A program made the position numbers and the translations under genes. A stretch of DNA of 64,000 nucleotides from Rhizomys pruinosus (lineage: Eukaryota; Chordata; Mammalia; Rodentia; Spalacidae): the NCBI GenBank assembly GCA_009823505.1, contig VZQC01000601.1:360799-424798 (forward strand), given 5' to 3'. Numbering within the stretch: position 1 is the first letter of the stretch; every line of letters starts with the position of its first letter. The notes beneath the pieces are model-generated. The model was given only the letters and a program-made list of their open reading frames with translations. It was not told where the DNA came from and did no database searches. Shown here in pieces: positions 1 through 11,956 of this stretch.

Positions 1-470
1 TAGCTGGAGCTTTGACCATCTTCTCAAGGAGCCACAGTAAGGCCTGGGCCAGCGTAGCTGGAGCTTTGACCATCTTCTCAAGGAGCCTCAGTAAGGCCTG
101 GGCCAGTGTAACTGCAGCTTTGACCATCTTCTCAAGGAGCCTCAGTAAGGCCTGGGCCAATGTAACTGGAGCTTTGACCATCTTCTCAAGGAGCCTCAGT
201 AAGGCCTGGGCCAGCGTAACTGCAGCTTTGACTATCTTCTCAAGGAGACTCAGTAAGACCTGGGCCAGCGTAACTGGAGCTTTGACCATCTTCTCAAGGA
301 GCCGCAGTAAGACCTGGGCCAGCATAACTGGAGCTTTGACTATCTTCTCAAGGAGCCGCAGTAAGACCTGGGCCAGCGTAACTGAAGCTTTGACCATCTT
401 CTCAAGGAGCCTCAGTAAGGCCTGGGCCAGTGTAACTGGAGCTTTGACCATCTTCTCAAAGAGCCGCAGT
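1..470. repeat. 54-bp minisatellite, about 8.6 copies
   Basis: The core gctttgaccatcttctc recurs at 9, 63, 117, 171, 225, 279, 333, 387 and 441, a strict 54-bp period. The array begins before the window and its last copy decays near 470. Because 54 is a multiple of 3, one plus-strand frame stays open through all copies and gives an 18-residue repeat. Copies in the middle share a gacctggg variant where the outer ones have gcctggg, so recent duplication was local. The frame runs on into unique DNA and a SINE, which argues against coding. Confidence 0.95.
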
Positions 471-510
471 CTTGCTCAGTGTTTTTCTAACTGCTTTGGT
501 GATTTGTCTT

Positions 511-708
511 TTCTTTTTATTATTTTTATTTTATGAGTATGAGTGTATTGCCAGCATGCATGTAAGTGCACTAGTGCTGGGCTATGTCCACGGTGGCTGG
601 AAGAGGGCACTGAATCCCCAGGAACCACAGTTACAGATGGTCTTGTGTGGGTGCTTCCAACCGAACCTGGGTCCTCTGCAAGAACAGCTGAGCCATCTCT
701 CCAGCCTC
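511..708 (-). mobile_element. B2/B3-type SINE
   Basis: Read on the minus strand it starts with the tRNA-derived head (gctggagagatggctcag-like) and ends in an A/T-rich tail, here seen as T-rich sequence at 511-535. It is flanked by a probable TSD: tggtgatttgtctt at 497-510 and tggtgattttctt at 709-721. It sits just downstream of the minisatellite. Confidence 0.88.
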
Positions 709-721
709 TGGTGATTTTCTT

Positions 722-1762
722 AATCCATGCTAATATCTTAGGCCCTAGTTATCAGTGGAATTTATAAGGCAAATTAACTAATAAAACTTAAAAAAAATGA
801 AGCACTAAAACCTTTCACTGTTCTTTTTCCTAGTGTTATTTCTATTGAGCTAAATTTCTCTTTTGTGCATCTCTGAATAGAAAATGTTTGCATCTTCTTT
901 TTTTTTTTAATAACATGGCTTCGCTATGTGCAAGGTATATCTTGATTTGAGAGAAAATGAAGCCCCATGGTTGTTTTATACCAGAGGAATATAACTCTGA
1001 AGTCAAATGTGAGTTCGCCTCAAGGGCTCCTAATGCAAGAGTCATGGAGAATGACTCCAGTTTGCCTTCCTGTGAAGTGTCACAGGAAGGTGCACTCAAG
1101 GACTTGACCTTGCACAGAGCCTTCTACCGATCCATGAAGCCGTGGCCTCCTGAATTCTGAGCCACAGTGAGCAGCTAGGCCAGAGGACTCCCATGGCTGG
1201 TCTGCAGTACACACCAGTCCACCGCACTTAATGAGCTTGCCCTGTCTTTCAGAGGCTGTGATTTGAATTCATAGGTGGAGGCAATGGGTTATCTTTCACT
1301 GCCTTGTTCACTATACTTACCAATATTCAGGGGTCTTAAAATGGTTCTGCTATCAAAAGTCACTAATCCAAATTGGTTTATAAAAACACCCTCAGATTAA
1401 CAAATCAATGATACTGACACACCACGAAATTGGCTACCACTTAAAGGCTTTATTCTGACTAGACTTATAGCCTCATAAATCCCATTCTTGTGTAGTTTAG
1501 ATGGAAGACAAGCAAAGTGTATCTGCTGTCTATTTGCTGCTGTTCAGGCCAAACAAGGGAGTGATTCTTCAGTGCTGGTGTGCAGCAGCTGGTGCTCAAA
1601 GCCGCACAGAAGAAAGAACACAACACAGTAGTCTGAGCTCTAAATTTCCCCTCAATCTGGTCTAAGACCCTTTAAAGAGACATTATTAGGATGCTAGTAA
1701 AATAGCTTAAAATTTAAGGTGCCATTGTGTGTCTACTTAACAAAGATAATTCCATAAATTTA
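722..1762. other. Unique DNA, nothing recognised
   Basis: There is a short T run at 898-908. No repeat family, splice-bounded frame or RNA gene is visible. Small frames on both strands at 842-1160 overlap each other and look like chance. Confidence 0.6.
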
Positions 1763-1774
1763 AAAAGAATCTAG

Positions 1775-2002
1775 ATTCAGGGCTGGAGAGATGGCTCAGC
1801 AGTTAAGAGCACTGGCCACTCTTGGAGAGGACTTGGGTTCGATTCCCAGCATCCACATGGTGGCTAACAGTTGTCCATAACTCTAGTTCAGGGGCTCTAA
1901 CATCCTCTTCTGAGTTCCTCTGGCATTGCAGGACATGGATGTACATACATATAGGGAGTTCACTCATACACATAAAATAAAAATAATAAATACAATATTT
2001 GT
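1775..2002 (+). mobile_element. B2/B3-type SINE
   Basis: Head ggctggagagatggctcag at 1781, B box ggttcgattccc and an AAATAAAAATAAT tail. The 12-bp TSD aaaagaatctag occurs at 1763-1774 and 2003-2014. Confidence 0.93.
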
Positions 2003-2014
2003 AAAAGAATCTAG

Positions 2015-2423
2015 TTTTTTTCTCCTATTTTTAGCTTAATGCTAATGTGAGGTTAAAAACAGTTATTCTTGATATACTCAAAGCATCAGATTCTAGCAGC
2101 AGTTTCCACTGAGGTCTTGAAATCTGCTTTACCCTAGTCCTTGGTGAAAAACACCCCTGAGACTCTGGCAGCTTGGCACACTGCAGCCCGCTGTGGGCAT
2201 TTCCGAATCAAAATTCAAAGTACAATTTCAATCCATGGGCCTGATATAGAAATAGCCTATGAACATTAAAAAGAACACGTGAGTAGAAAATTAATCACTA
2301 TTTGAATTAAAATTATTTTATTCTCTGAATATAAATATGCTGGTTATTGTAGGACTTTCTTGCCTTTTCACAATAAAGGGGTATAAGGTAGTTGGAGAAT
2401 ATTTTCAACAAACAAGATGCATT
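2015..2423. other. Unique AT-rich DNA, nothing recognised
   Basis: Mixed sequence with an AT-rich end near 2290-2340. No motif supports a gene or a named repeat. Confidence 0.55.
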
Positions 2424-2611
2424 TTTTTAAAGTTTTTAATTTCACTTTTTATGTGTCTGAGTGTTTTGTCTGCATGTATGTATGCCTCCTACCAGTGGAG
2501 ACCAGAAGAAGGTTTTAGATCCCCTGGAACGGGAGTTACAGATGGTTGTAAGCTGCCATGTGAGTGCTGGGAACTGAACCTAGGTCCTCTGCAAGGGCAG
2601 CAAGGTCCATG
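2424..2611 (-). mobile_element. B3-like SINE, diverged
   Basis: The minus strand carries the cctctgcaagg and gggaactgaacctaggtcc segments of the tRNA-like head and a degraded body ending in the T-rich run at 2424-2450. The first bases of the head are missing or mutated near 2605. Confidence 0.75.
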
Positions 2612-3502
2612 TTTCCACCACCACAAGTTTTGTTGTTGTTGTTTTCCAATACTGCTCTTGTTTACAAGAAAGAATATTGGAGGAACTGGAATAAGGAGAG
2701 AGCTGGGGTGTGGGGTGTGGCCTTGAAGCTTACAAACAAACAGGTAGGATATGGTGGCCCATGGTGGTCAGTGGGCCTCTGAGTTTCCTGGCAGTCAGAA
2801 TGGCTATACAAGAAAATCACAACAGTTCTTGAGAAACACAACCTCTTTTGGTACAAGCCTAGGACTGTTGGATTTAGCAAATAAGGACACAGAAGACTGA
2901 ATTTCAGATAAACTGGAGTTTTAGATAGATAATAATTATGAATATTTTAAAGATATTTTTGTCTATCTCAAATTCAGATGTAGATTAGTGTCATATGGCA
3001 TACTTGCAACCCTTCCGGATCATAATTTAAGTACTTGAAATACAAGTAATTTGTAACATGGAGTTGAATATGCTGATTTCCTACAGAGTGACCAGAATGG
3101 GAAATAGGCTATTTTCTAGAAACTGAAGCTCCTAACTTCAACATGGGGAATAAGTCTGCTGAATGCACACTGTGAGCAATACTCCCATGGTCAGCAGGAG
3201 TCAAACCACTGACAGTAGAGGAAGCAGGGTGGATGTGTTCCACCCTGCCCCAGATGTCACCTCTGGCACACCTCAGACACCCTGATCCTGCTGCCTCTCT
3301 CCCTTGAAGCCCTCAGTTAGTGCTGCTCCAAGGACTTAGCTAGTGGTTCATATCAGCGCAGGTTCATATCAGATAAATTGAATGTACCAACAAACATTAT
3401 TAATTATATAATTAAAATAACCAAATTATTCCAGGAAGTAAAGGGTCATCCACTTATATTTCAACACTATAAATTTGAAAAGAAATACACCTTTTTCTTT
3501 TG
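2612..3502. other. Unique DNA, nothing recognised
   Basis: Contains a short TTG repeat at 2628-2643. Overlapping small frames on both strands at 2560-2880 lack supporting features. 3200-3330 is GC-richer but has no island-like CpG density. Confidence 0.55.
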
Positions 3503-3507
3503 GTCTT

Positions 3508-3868
3508 TGTATTAGTCACTTTTCTGTTGCTGTGATAAAACCACCATGACCAAGGGAACTTATAAAAGGAAGAGTTTATTTGAGCTTAAGATTGACAGTT
3601 CCAGGGAATCCGAGTCCATTGTGGCGGGAGGCATGGTGGCTGGGGCTGGAGCAGAAAGCCGAGGGTCCCATCTCACAATGAGCACAGGAAGTCAAGAGAG
3701 AGAGACTGGAGACTGGCAAGGCTTGTTGAACTCACTAAGCCCACCCCCAATGACGTACTTCCTCCAGCAGGGCTACACCTCTAAGACCTCCCAGAGCAGT
3801 GCCGCCAACTGGAGACAAAATGTCTGAATACTTAAAGCCTATGGGGGACACTCATTCAAACCACCACA
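3508..3868 (-). mobile_element. ORR1-type solo LTR (ERVL-MaLR)
   Basis: On the minus strand it starts tgtggtggtttgaatgag and ends ctaataca, the TG...CA ends of an LTR, and its body matches what I know of ORR1, including a gaggaagt block and a ttgctgtgataaaaccacca segment near its 3' end. A 5-bp TSD, gtctt, lies at 3503-3507 and 3869-3873, the size ERVL-class integrases make. No internal region follows, so it is a solo LTR. Confidence 0.85.
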
Positions 3869-3872
3869 GTCT

Positions 3873-4014
3873 TTTTGAGACAGGGTCGCTCTGCAGCCCC
3901 AGCTGGCCTGGAACTTGCTATGTAGACCAGGCTGGCTTGGGTCTCATAGAGATCCACCTGCCTCTGCCTCCTGAGTGCTGGGATTAAAGGCGTGCGCCAC
4001 CACGCCTGGCTAAG
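3873..4014 (-). mobile_element. B1 SINE
   Basis: Plus strand runs from tttttgagacagggtc through gctgggattaaaggcgtg to the cgcctggc end, the reverse complement of a full-length B1. It abuts the ORR1 LTR, so it probably inserted at the LTR border. No clear TSD of its own. Confidence 0.92.
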
Positions 4015-4540
4015 ACTAATTTTTTTTAAAGCTTGCTAATTTTTCATCTGTGAAGGCCTCAGTTTTCAAAATGTCTAGCATGTAGTGAAGAGGAAAAAAA
4101 AAACATACAAAGTACACACGTCACCATCTAATCTGTGTGTGTCTACGTGCCGGGGACTGTCCTTCAATACATTAACAACTGCCTGCAGGTGCCTCTGCCT
4201 GCTTTTCAGATTCTGAGGTGCTTTCCTTCTTTTTTTACCTTGCATATATTTTCAGTTGCATTTCTTTTAAATTACACTGCTATGGGAGAGCATTGATTCC
4301 TGAAGTGTGATTGTGATTTTTCTCATGCTCTGTTTTCTGTCATAGTAAATACACATCCCAATCCCAGCTCTGCCGGGGAGCTCTGCAGCCCCCTCTTTGA
4401 CCAACTGATCAAAGGTGCTACCACCAGCAGCCGGACAAGCTGACATGTTGCACCTTGGGAGAAGGATGCTGTTCGTTTCCTGGCACTTCTGTCAAAAATG
4501 CATAGCTAAGCCTCAGCATACAGAAACACTAGGCAAACCC
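4015..4540. other. Unique DNA, nothing recognised
   Basis: Short A run at 4093-4103 and T run near 4230. No recognised element. Confidence 0.5.
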
Positions 4541-4584
4541 AAATTGAAGGACATTTTATATAGTAATTGGGTTGTAATTGTCAA

Positions 4585-5270
4585 AAAATGTCACTGCCTT
4601 TAGCAATGTTCACAACAGCTAAGTGTAGAGCCTACTTGGTATCTAATGACAGAGGAATGGATAAAGAAAATGCTGCGAATTTGCACAGTGGAACTTTTTC
4701 AGCTATAAAAAAGGAGATGGGGCTAGAGAGTTGGCTCCATGATTTAAGAGCACCAGCTACTCTCACAGAGGACCTGGGATTGGTTCCCAGCACCCACATG
4801 GTGGCTAACAACATCTGTAAATCCACTTCCAGGGGATCTGACACCCTCTTCTGACCTCCACAGGCACCTCACAACACAGGTGGGCAAGTACACACAAGCA
4901 GGCACTCATGTGCATAAAATAGAAATAATAAATTATAAAAGAAGAAGGTTATGTCATTTTCAGGAAAATAGATGCAACTGGATGTGGCCATACTAAAATG
5001 GACTCGGCGAGTCTCTGAGAGACAAACAGCAGACGTCTTCTCACATAGGTGGTTCCTGGATTCCATATAGACACATAAAATCCAATGGGGGTGACACTGT
5101 CTAGGGAACAATGGAGACAAGTGAGAAGCAGAGGGGCAGAGTGGGGAGGGAGCACTGGGGAGAAGATGTTCAAAGTACCTTAGACATATACACGAACATG
5201 TCCTTATGAAACAGCACCATGCACAATGAATAGACAAAAATGCAGACAAAGCAAACAGAGGCCACTGTCA
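4585..5270 (+). mobile_element. Old L1 3' fragment (ORF2 end and 3' UTR), split by a B2
   Basis: 4600-4718 resembles the end of L1 ORF2 (gaggaatggataaagaaaatg, then cagctataaaaaagg). After the SINE it resumes at 4933 with gatgcaactggatg and a 3'-UTR stretch that includes tccatatagacacataaaat. It is highly diverged, so the boundaries are approximate. Confidence 0.6.
4719..4932 (+). mobile_element. B2/B3-type SINE inside the old L1
   Basis: Head ggggctagagagttggctcc, B box gggattggttccc, and tail aaaatagaaataataaa. L1-like sequence lies on both sides, so the SINE is the younger element. Confidence 0.85.
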
Positions 5271-6371
5271 TAAGATGAAAGGAAGGACTGAAGGACCGTT
5301 CCTGAAGAGAGAGAGAAGGGTGCAACAGGGGCAACACATGAGCTGAGACTTCCTTGCCCGCAGGTAAGTACTCAATGCAAGTTGATAAGCTCTGAATGAG
5401 GCCTGTGTACTAGATTAGGAGGATGGAATCAGTGTCAATTTCCTAATTTTGCTCCTGGTATGTTGTAGCAGATTGCACATGTAATGAGGAAACAGAGTCA
5501 GAAGTTTCTAGAAGTAAAGAATCATGTTGACAGCCTACTCCACAGCAAAGCAGAAAGCATCCAGGCTTATGCCCCCCAGACAAGACAGAAAGATCAGTGT
5601 CTAGACAGACAGTCTTCTAGCTTTCAAATGTCTCTGAAATCTGAACTTAGGTCAAAATGATGCTAGAAGAAAATCATTTCTTTTAGCCAAAAGCATCCAA
5701 GTTCATGACAACAGTCTGCTCTGCTGGGGAAGTCTCCCAGGCCTGCAGGAATGGCACAGGGAGGCAACAGCCAGCCTGGGCATATAGAAGCTTCTCCTTT
5801 CTTGCAGTTGGGCACCAATGATGCCCACAGCCTCTGGCTCTCTGAATGCTTCAGTGTGCTGTGCTCTCATCCCTGAGCAGGTTCAAGCTGCCATAGTGTC
5901 CACAGATAATTTGGACTATATCCAATCAAGCCAATGTAAGGCAAAGCAAGGCTTCAAGTACCTGGTAATGAAGGCAGTTCTACTTTTTTGGATTGCTCCT
6001 GAATCTAATTGAAAACCCTTATGAATGGACTCAGATAATGTGCTAACTCATCAGTGTCTTGAATAACTCTGTGTCTCCCAGTCCATCTATTTCCTCCAAA
6101 TATTCTAACAGAGAACAAAGAAAATAATTTTTACCTGACTTTTCATGACACAAGGAACTCCATTTATTCTTATAGGATACTGAATGTGCTGGGTTTGTGT
6201 CCTGAGGTTATGTTTTGTCACTGTGGCATGTTGGATTACTGTACATGTATAGAAAGTAACTCTTACCTTAAAGATCTAGGAGCAAAATATAAAGAAATAA
6301 TACATTAGTTTCTGCTAAGTAGCCCATATGTTAATTTTGATTATTTTTGGCAGTATCTTAAGACCATTTAC
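5271..6371. other. Unique DNA, nothing recognised
   Basis: Roughly 1.1 kb without a repeat I can name. A 64-residue frame at 5818-6012 has no flanking splice signals or similarity I recognise. Confidence 0.5.
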
Positions 6372-6680
6372 AGCCAGTCCCTGTTATCTGTGGGATTTTT
6401 GTCTTCAGATTCCTCCAACTATAGGCTGAAAATATGCCATAAAGGAAAAATACAACATGTCTGAACAGATATCGACATTTTCCTGTCGTTATGCTAGAAA
6501 CAACACAGTGCACCATCTATTTCCACAGTATCTACAGTGGAGGAGGGAGTCCAGTGATCCACAGATGATTTTCAGAAGATGGGAAGATGCGTAACGTGAC
6601 ATGTAAATACTGCACCATTTCCTAAAGGGTTTTAGGGTTTTCAGAGTTTAGGATTATTCGGGGGAGCACCCTCTTATCCG
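6372..6680 (+). mobile_element. Tigger-like DNA transposon remnant
   Basis: The order of blocks (ccctgttatctgtggg, an aaaatatgcc segment, caacacagtgcaccatctat, then gatgcgtaacgtgacatgta and taaatactgcaccattt) matches my memory of the non-autonomous Tigger/MER2 type in mammals. Diverged, no intact terminal repeats or TA duplication identified. Confidence 0.5.
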
Positions 6681-7404
6681 ATCCCCTCTGGGATGAACAT
6701 TTGTAAGCAGTAATAGAAGAAAACTAACATAGAATGGGGCAAGTGTTTCATAGTACTGAGTCTTCATGTATGCTTTCAATAAGCACTATAGAACAAGTAA
6801 CTAAGTCTCAGAAACTATTCTAGGTATGAGGATGAAGGACAGCTAGGGTGAAGTCCCTGCTCTCAAGGAACTTATCCTAGATATTAGATAACCTAGGAAG
6901 GAAAAAAATTGTAGATAATGCTAACTGCTACAGTGAAAGATAGGGCCAGGAAGGTGTTGGGGCTGCAGGAGGGGCCAGAGTACCAACATTCTCCTCAGTG
7001 AGGACAGTCCGACCCTTTTGAGTGGTCAAGGGCCCACTGAGAAGGCAAGGGGGCATCGAGAAGGAGTGTCCACTGAAGAGGAGGGAGCTGGAGGAAGGAG
7101 GGGGTTTTCAGGGATAGTGGGAGCAAAGTCTGGGCGTCCCCAGGATCCAGAAAGCTATTGGCCCTGGAAGACGGGGGAAGAGGTTGAGGGTCAAGTCTAA
7201 GTAGGAAGGAGGGACTGGAGTGTCACCAGCACGGCAATGTGATAGCTTACATTTAAAAAGTTACTTGGATGTAATTTAGATTTACAAAAGAATTAGAGAG
7301 CTCTAATATTCCTTTCTACTGGCTTCCTCAAATGTTAACCTCTCACATAACCATGACACATGTCTCAGAATGCTGTATAGTATAAAGGGGGTCTGTTCCT
7401 TAAT
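6681..7404. other. Unique DNA, possible L2/MIR trace
   Basis: 6790-6880 includes ttctaggtatgaggatgaagg and ccctgctctcaaggaactta, a word pattern common in ancient mammalian repeats. The open frame at 7018-7200 is purine-rich and has no recognised domain. Confidence 0.4.
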
Positions 7405-7890
7405 TAGAAAGCCAGTTAGATGCTAACAGGCTTGAAGGTGACCATGGAATGAGCTCTTCTCTAATAATCAGAAGCTCGTGAAATCAGAAACTGAAACTGC
7501 AGGACTCAGATGAGTGGTCATAAGAATGGAATCTGAATTTAGTTCAGGTGCTGTGTCAACACATGACATTTGGAACTAGAATGCTTGTAAGACCCCTATC
7601 CAGCTACAGGCTTTCTGATAGAGAATAGTGATATACCATGGGCCCTTCCATCAAGAGTTAATCCACATGGGTGTGTCAATCATCTAGACAGGAAAACGCC
7701 CTTCAGGAAAAGCTGTTTGTTTTAGAAGCCTTAGTAAGAATACAAAGCCTGCCTGACATGTAAGGTGGGTCAACACAATGACCCACTCTGGCCACTGGCC
7801 ACTCTCACTCCTCCAGTGTGCTCTCTGACCCTGTGCAATAAACTGTCCATCTTCTACATTATTCTCTGTGTGTGTTTTGTCTGATTTTAT
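7405..7890 (+). mobile_element. Possible LTR fragment
   Basis: A polyadenylation-like end is present: gtgcaataaactgtcc at 7834-7850 followed by a T-rich stretch with tgtgtgtgttttgtctg, as in the R-U5 part of many rodent LTRs. I cannot place a TG start or a TSD, and I do not recognise the family. Confidence 0.3.
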
Positions 7891-8274
7891 TTTCTACAGT
7901 GATCATAAAGACAAAGGATCTAAGGGATCCAGAGTGATATCCTGGTGACAAAGAGGTATTTCTACATTTTTAGCTTGAGCAGCTGGATGTCTGGTGGTGT
8001 CTGTATTGAGGGGAGACTGGTAGGAGCAGGTGGGAGCACATTAGAGCTCTGTCTTGGACACAGGGAACACTGGGCATCTGTGGAGCACCCAGTTCAGCCA
8101 AGCATAGAGTGTGTGAAGAGCTAGGCTCGGCCCCTTCGAGCTCAGACAACAGGAGGTTATGGAACTGGCCCTTGGACTTGACCTCAAATTTACATATAAA
8201 CCAATTACAGACTTTCCAAGCTGCGAACAATATGATTCACCTAATTGTCCTCAGCCTGCCCTCTTCTCCCTCAG

Positions 8275-8483
8275 ATTCGAGTTCCAGCTCTGCTTCTTCA
8301 GGAGAGGAACAAGAAAGCATAGAGCAGAAGAGAGGGAGACTTAAGAAGGGCAGGGGCCTGCTGGGAGGAGACCGGAAGGAAAACAAGGAGCAAGAAATGA
8401 GTTTTCCAGAGGAGCCACCCACAATGCTTCCTCGGCCTTCAGACATCAAATTCATGTCCAAATTCTCCAGCACCAAGATCTCT
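8275..8483 (+). other. Candidate coding exon (unverified)
   Basis: A pyrimidine tract and acceptor (ctcttctccctcag, ending 8274) precede a 209-base stretch that is open in one frame and ends at a gtaaaag donor (8484). The frame has a serine-rich start (SSSSSASSGEEQE), a basic stretch (KRGRLKKGRG), then EEPPTMLPRPSDIKF. It reads more like protein than neighbouring frames. I do not recognise a family and see no partner exon nearby, so chance remains likely. Confidence 0.25.
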
Positions 8484-8589
8484 GTAAAAGACAACATCTT
8501 TCCTCTCAGTTTACTAGAATTCAGTCAAGTTGTTTTAGAATTTACTATTATCTTTTTTGGCCTCTTATTACCTGGTCACATATTTGATT

Positions 8590-10689
8590 GATAGATAATA
8601 CCACCAATTAAGTTGTTTCCAGTTTTGCTTCTACACAGCTATAATAATATATTAATATAATATAATATAGTAATATATAAACAATACATATGGAAATGAT
8701 GAGATCCCAAATGTAGAGTTATCTGAACAACAAATCACATGTTTTTATACTTTGAAAGTTTAGGTTAGATATCAAGAAAATTATAAATAAAATTAGAGTT
8801 AGTGAAGAAAAAAATGATAGGAAACAAAATAAAGAAATAGATTTAAAATGATAAACTCTAGAGGGGAAAACCAGATAAAACCAGATGAACAGAGGTTCAG
8901 AAGTAGGTGAGAGGGATCAATATAAGTTATTTCTTCTCAAAACAAAAAGGGCCACAGCAGCACGCATTGAAGGGGAGGGAGAGCATTAGGAGTGGACACC
9001 GTGTGCTATCAAACAGATAAACGACGCCAGGGGACGCCACACTTACAGTAGTCTTGTTCGTTCCACATTGTAATTTTAACTATAAAGTGGTGACAAAATA
9101 ATTATATACCGGTTCATATTCTGTGTCAGATAAACTAGCACAAATTCTTGTAGCGATATATTATAGAAACATCAAAGAATGTATTTTCTGTAAATGCTAT
9201 AAAACTTTGCAGAAGTACTCAGACATGTCTGTCATCCAGACAGGCTGAGACACACAACACTCCCGAGGACCATCCACAGGTTCAAGGTCTCCGCATGTAG
9301 ACCATCTCCATCAGGGCTGTGACAGAATGGTAAGGGCCTATTCACATGGCGGGGCTTGACCTGGTTTCATACCATTTTGTAAGGAACTCTCTGTACCCCA
9401 ACCCCCACTTCTCCTTCTTCCCCTTCACACAGCTAGGCTACATGGGTAGCTTGGGTTTCCTTACAGCATAGACCCTTTAAGTATCTAGACTTCAAACCAG
9501 ACAGCTCCAGGCTCTTGCCATAGGCCAGCCAAACAGCAAGGCTCACATGCTCACATGCTGATACTTCTACCTATTTAGCCAAATTAGACATACGTCAGCC
9601 CAGATTCAAGAGGTAAGAATGTAGACCCCAGAACCTACCCCTTTGTGGCCATTATTAAAATGCCTCGGGTTACTAAGTGTCCTTTGTGACAATTTAGACA
9701 CCCTGTGAAAATGGAGAAGCAGATACTGTGAATCGGTAGGAGAGTGGGCGGAGAAAGGACATTCTTGGATCACTTTCATAGGCTGCCTCTCCAGTGATGA
9801 GATTCACATCAGGAGATGCACTTGAAGCACTTGCAGCTAATTCACAGATTGCTCATGGTGGGGACAACTGAGGGGCCAAGCAGGACAAGAGACACTCAGA
9901 CCTGCGATTCAAGGAGACAACCCATGAGCAACCATCACCAGCCATCTGCACAAACCCTGCCATCCATGTTGGGGTCAGTGGCTGACTTCTGTCCCTGGAC
10001 ACATCCCTGGAAAGCTCTCCAGAGGGTGGGGGCCATCAGCTGCCTTAAGTTGCACCATCTAGATGACAGTCACCAACAGAGAAGCGCGAACACAAGCGGA
10101 GAACAGCACAGCACCAGCACGCATAGAAGCAAACCAGAACTTCCATGGGACTAGAGAAACGGTAAGCTTGGATCCGAGAGGCCTAGCTCTACATTTCCAC
10201 AACACGCCCCTTGGATGACATCCTGCTCTCTGTGAAGTGTTTTTTACTTCTTTCCATCTTTAGTCTGCCATTCCTTTTTTCTTCATTTTCCTCAGCCTCT
10301 CTCCTCCATGCCTGCCAGAGGCTCTCACCCTCCAGGAACACTTGACACAGAAACCTCTGGTAAATACTCTCCTTAGGGGGATTTATCAAGATGAACTGAG
10401 ACTCCGGGGGCACCTAGGCTTGTGAAAAACATATCAGAGATGCTGGGGCAAGAACTTATCAGACCTGTCAGTCCAGGAGAGAGCTTAAGTCCCTTGCTTG
10501 GACCCCAGGAATAGGTACATACCTGCCACTGAGGTAGCAATGCCCTCGCTGACCTGTCACCTGACATTGGATGTGTGTACCCAAGGACCTATGGCAGAAA
10601 AAGATTGTCCCAGGGTGTCAGCTTGGCCTGGTCCTCCCCGGTGAGGCAGCCTTCTCACCTGCTGTCTGCCCAGCCTCCTATTTAGCAGT
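8590..10689. other. Unique DNA, nothing recognised
   Basis: 8640-8695 is a TA-rich run of atta/taat words. The rest, including a 112-residue frame at 9816-10154, shows no repeat family, splice structure or motif I can support. Confidence 0.5.
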
Positions 10690-11175
10690 GTAGACTTCCC
10701 GTCCATCCACCCGCTCATTCCTCGGTCCGCTCACTTCTCCGTCTGCTCATTCTTCCATCCGTCCGCTCATTCCTCCATCCGTCCGCTCATTCACTCCTCC
10801 ATCCGCTCATTCATTCCTCCGTCCGCTCATCCATTCCTCCGTCCGCTCATTCCTCTGTCCGCTCATTCACTCCTCCGTCCGCTCATTCACTCCTCCGTCC
10901 GCTCATTCACTCCTCCGTCCGCTCATTCACTCCTCCGTCCGCTCATTCACTCCTCCGTCCGCTCATTCACTCCTCCGCCCGCTCACTCCTCCGTCCGTCC
11001 GCTCAGTCGTCCATCCGCTCAGTCCTCCACCTGCTCATTCCTCCACCCGCTCATCCCTCCGTCAGCTCATTCCTCCATCCGCTCATCCCTCCGTCAGCTC
11101 ATTCCTCCGTCAGCTCATTCCTCCATCCACTCTTCCTCCATCCGCTCATTCATTCCTCCGTCCGCTCATTCCAGC
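10690..11175. repeat. 20-bp minisatellite, pyrimidine-rich
   Basis: Repeats of cgctcattcactcctccgtc. The centre (10,865-10,975) has six near-identical 20-bp copies; towards both ends copies shorten to 12-16 bp by loss of the cattcact part. One strand is almost free of A. Confidence 0.93.
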
Positions 11176-11956
11176 TCTGGGATGCTTGCGCTGTGCAGCT
11201 GGACTTGGCTCCCAGACTGCTCTCAACTGTGGCTTCTTTCCCTCAGCTGGTTTGTATCCGTTCTTGTTGAGATCAGCGGCTGACCCTCTTTATTGTACAC
11301 ATAGTATGTAAGGGGTGGTTTTTCAGGGTGTGCCCTTCCCCAGAGACTCCACTTTACAAGCAGCTTTTGACTCCATTTTGAGGAAGGAGGATGGTTGTAT
11401 TCCAGGTGGATTCACATACACCATCATTTGTTTGGCACCACCCATGCAGCATACGCTGAAAACTGCCTTATTCCCGGGAGCAGAAACAGTACTAGTCCAT
11501 GAGTTTGTCATGATGGAATGGAGGCTGTTAGGACACATGAGCATACTGAAATCATATCGGAGAAAGAGGCCCTAGAACTTGGTCACACCAGATTGAAGAA
11601 GGATGTAACTCCCTCTGATGTACCCCCAAAGTGCTACACAATGCACTGTGAGGGCCGTGGTCTCACTTGACCTGTCATCTGATTCTGCTATGTGCATTGA
11701 TGAGCCCCAAAACTTCAGCTCAGCTCGGTCCTCTGAGGCTGGTGTGGTCTATTTGACTGCTCTCTACCCACAGGCCTGCTCACCTGTCCAGACCTGGGTC
11801 TGCAGTTTCTGCTTCAATCTGGTTTGGTCTTTCCCTTCAAATCTAGGCTCAACTCTGCAACTTTGCTCTCAATCCCGAGTCACCCGTGACCTCAGCAGCA
11901 ACTTCCTCCCTGTGTCGGGTTTTGAGTTTATTATCTCACCAGTACAGGCTCTACTT
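11176..11956. other. Unique DNA, nothing recognised
   Basis: Contains overlapping frames on both strands at 11,315-11,575 and one of 119 residues at 11,618-11,977. None has recognisable similarity or splice sites. Confidence 0.5.
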
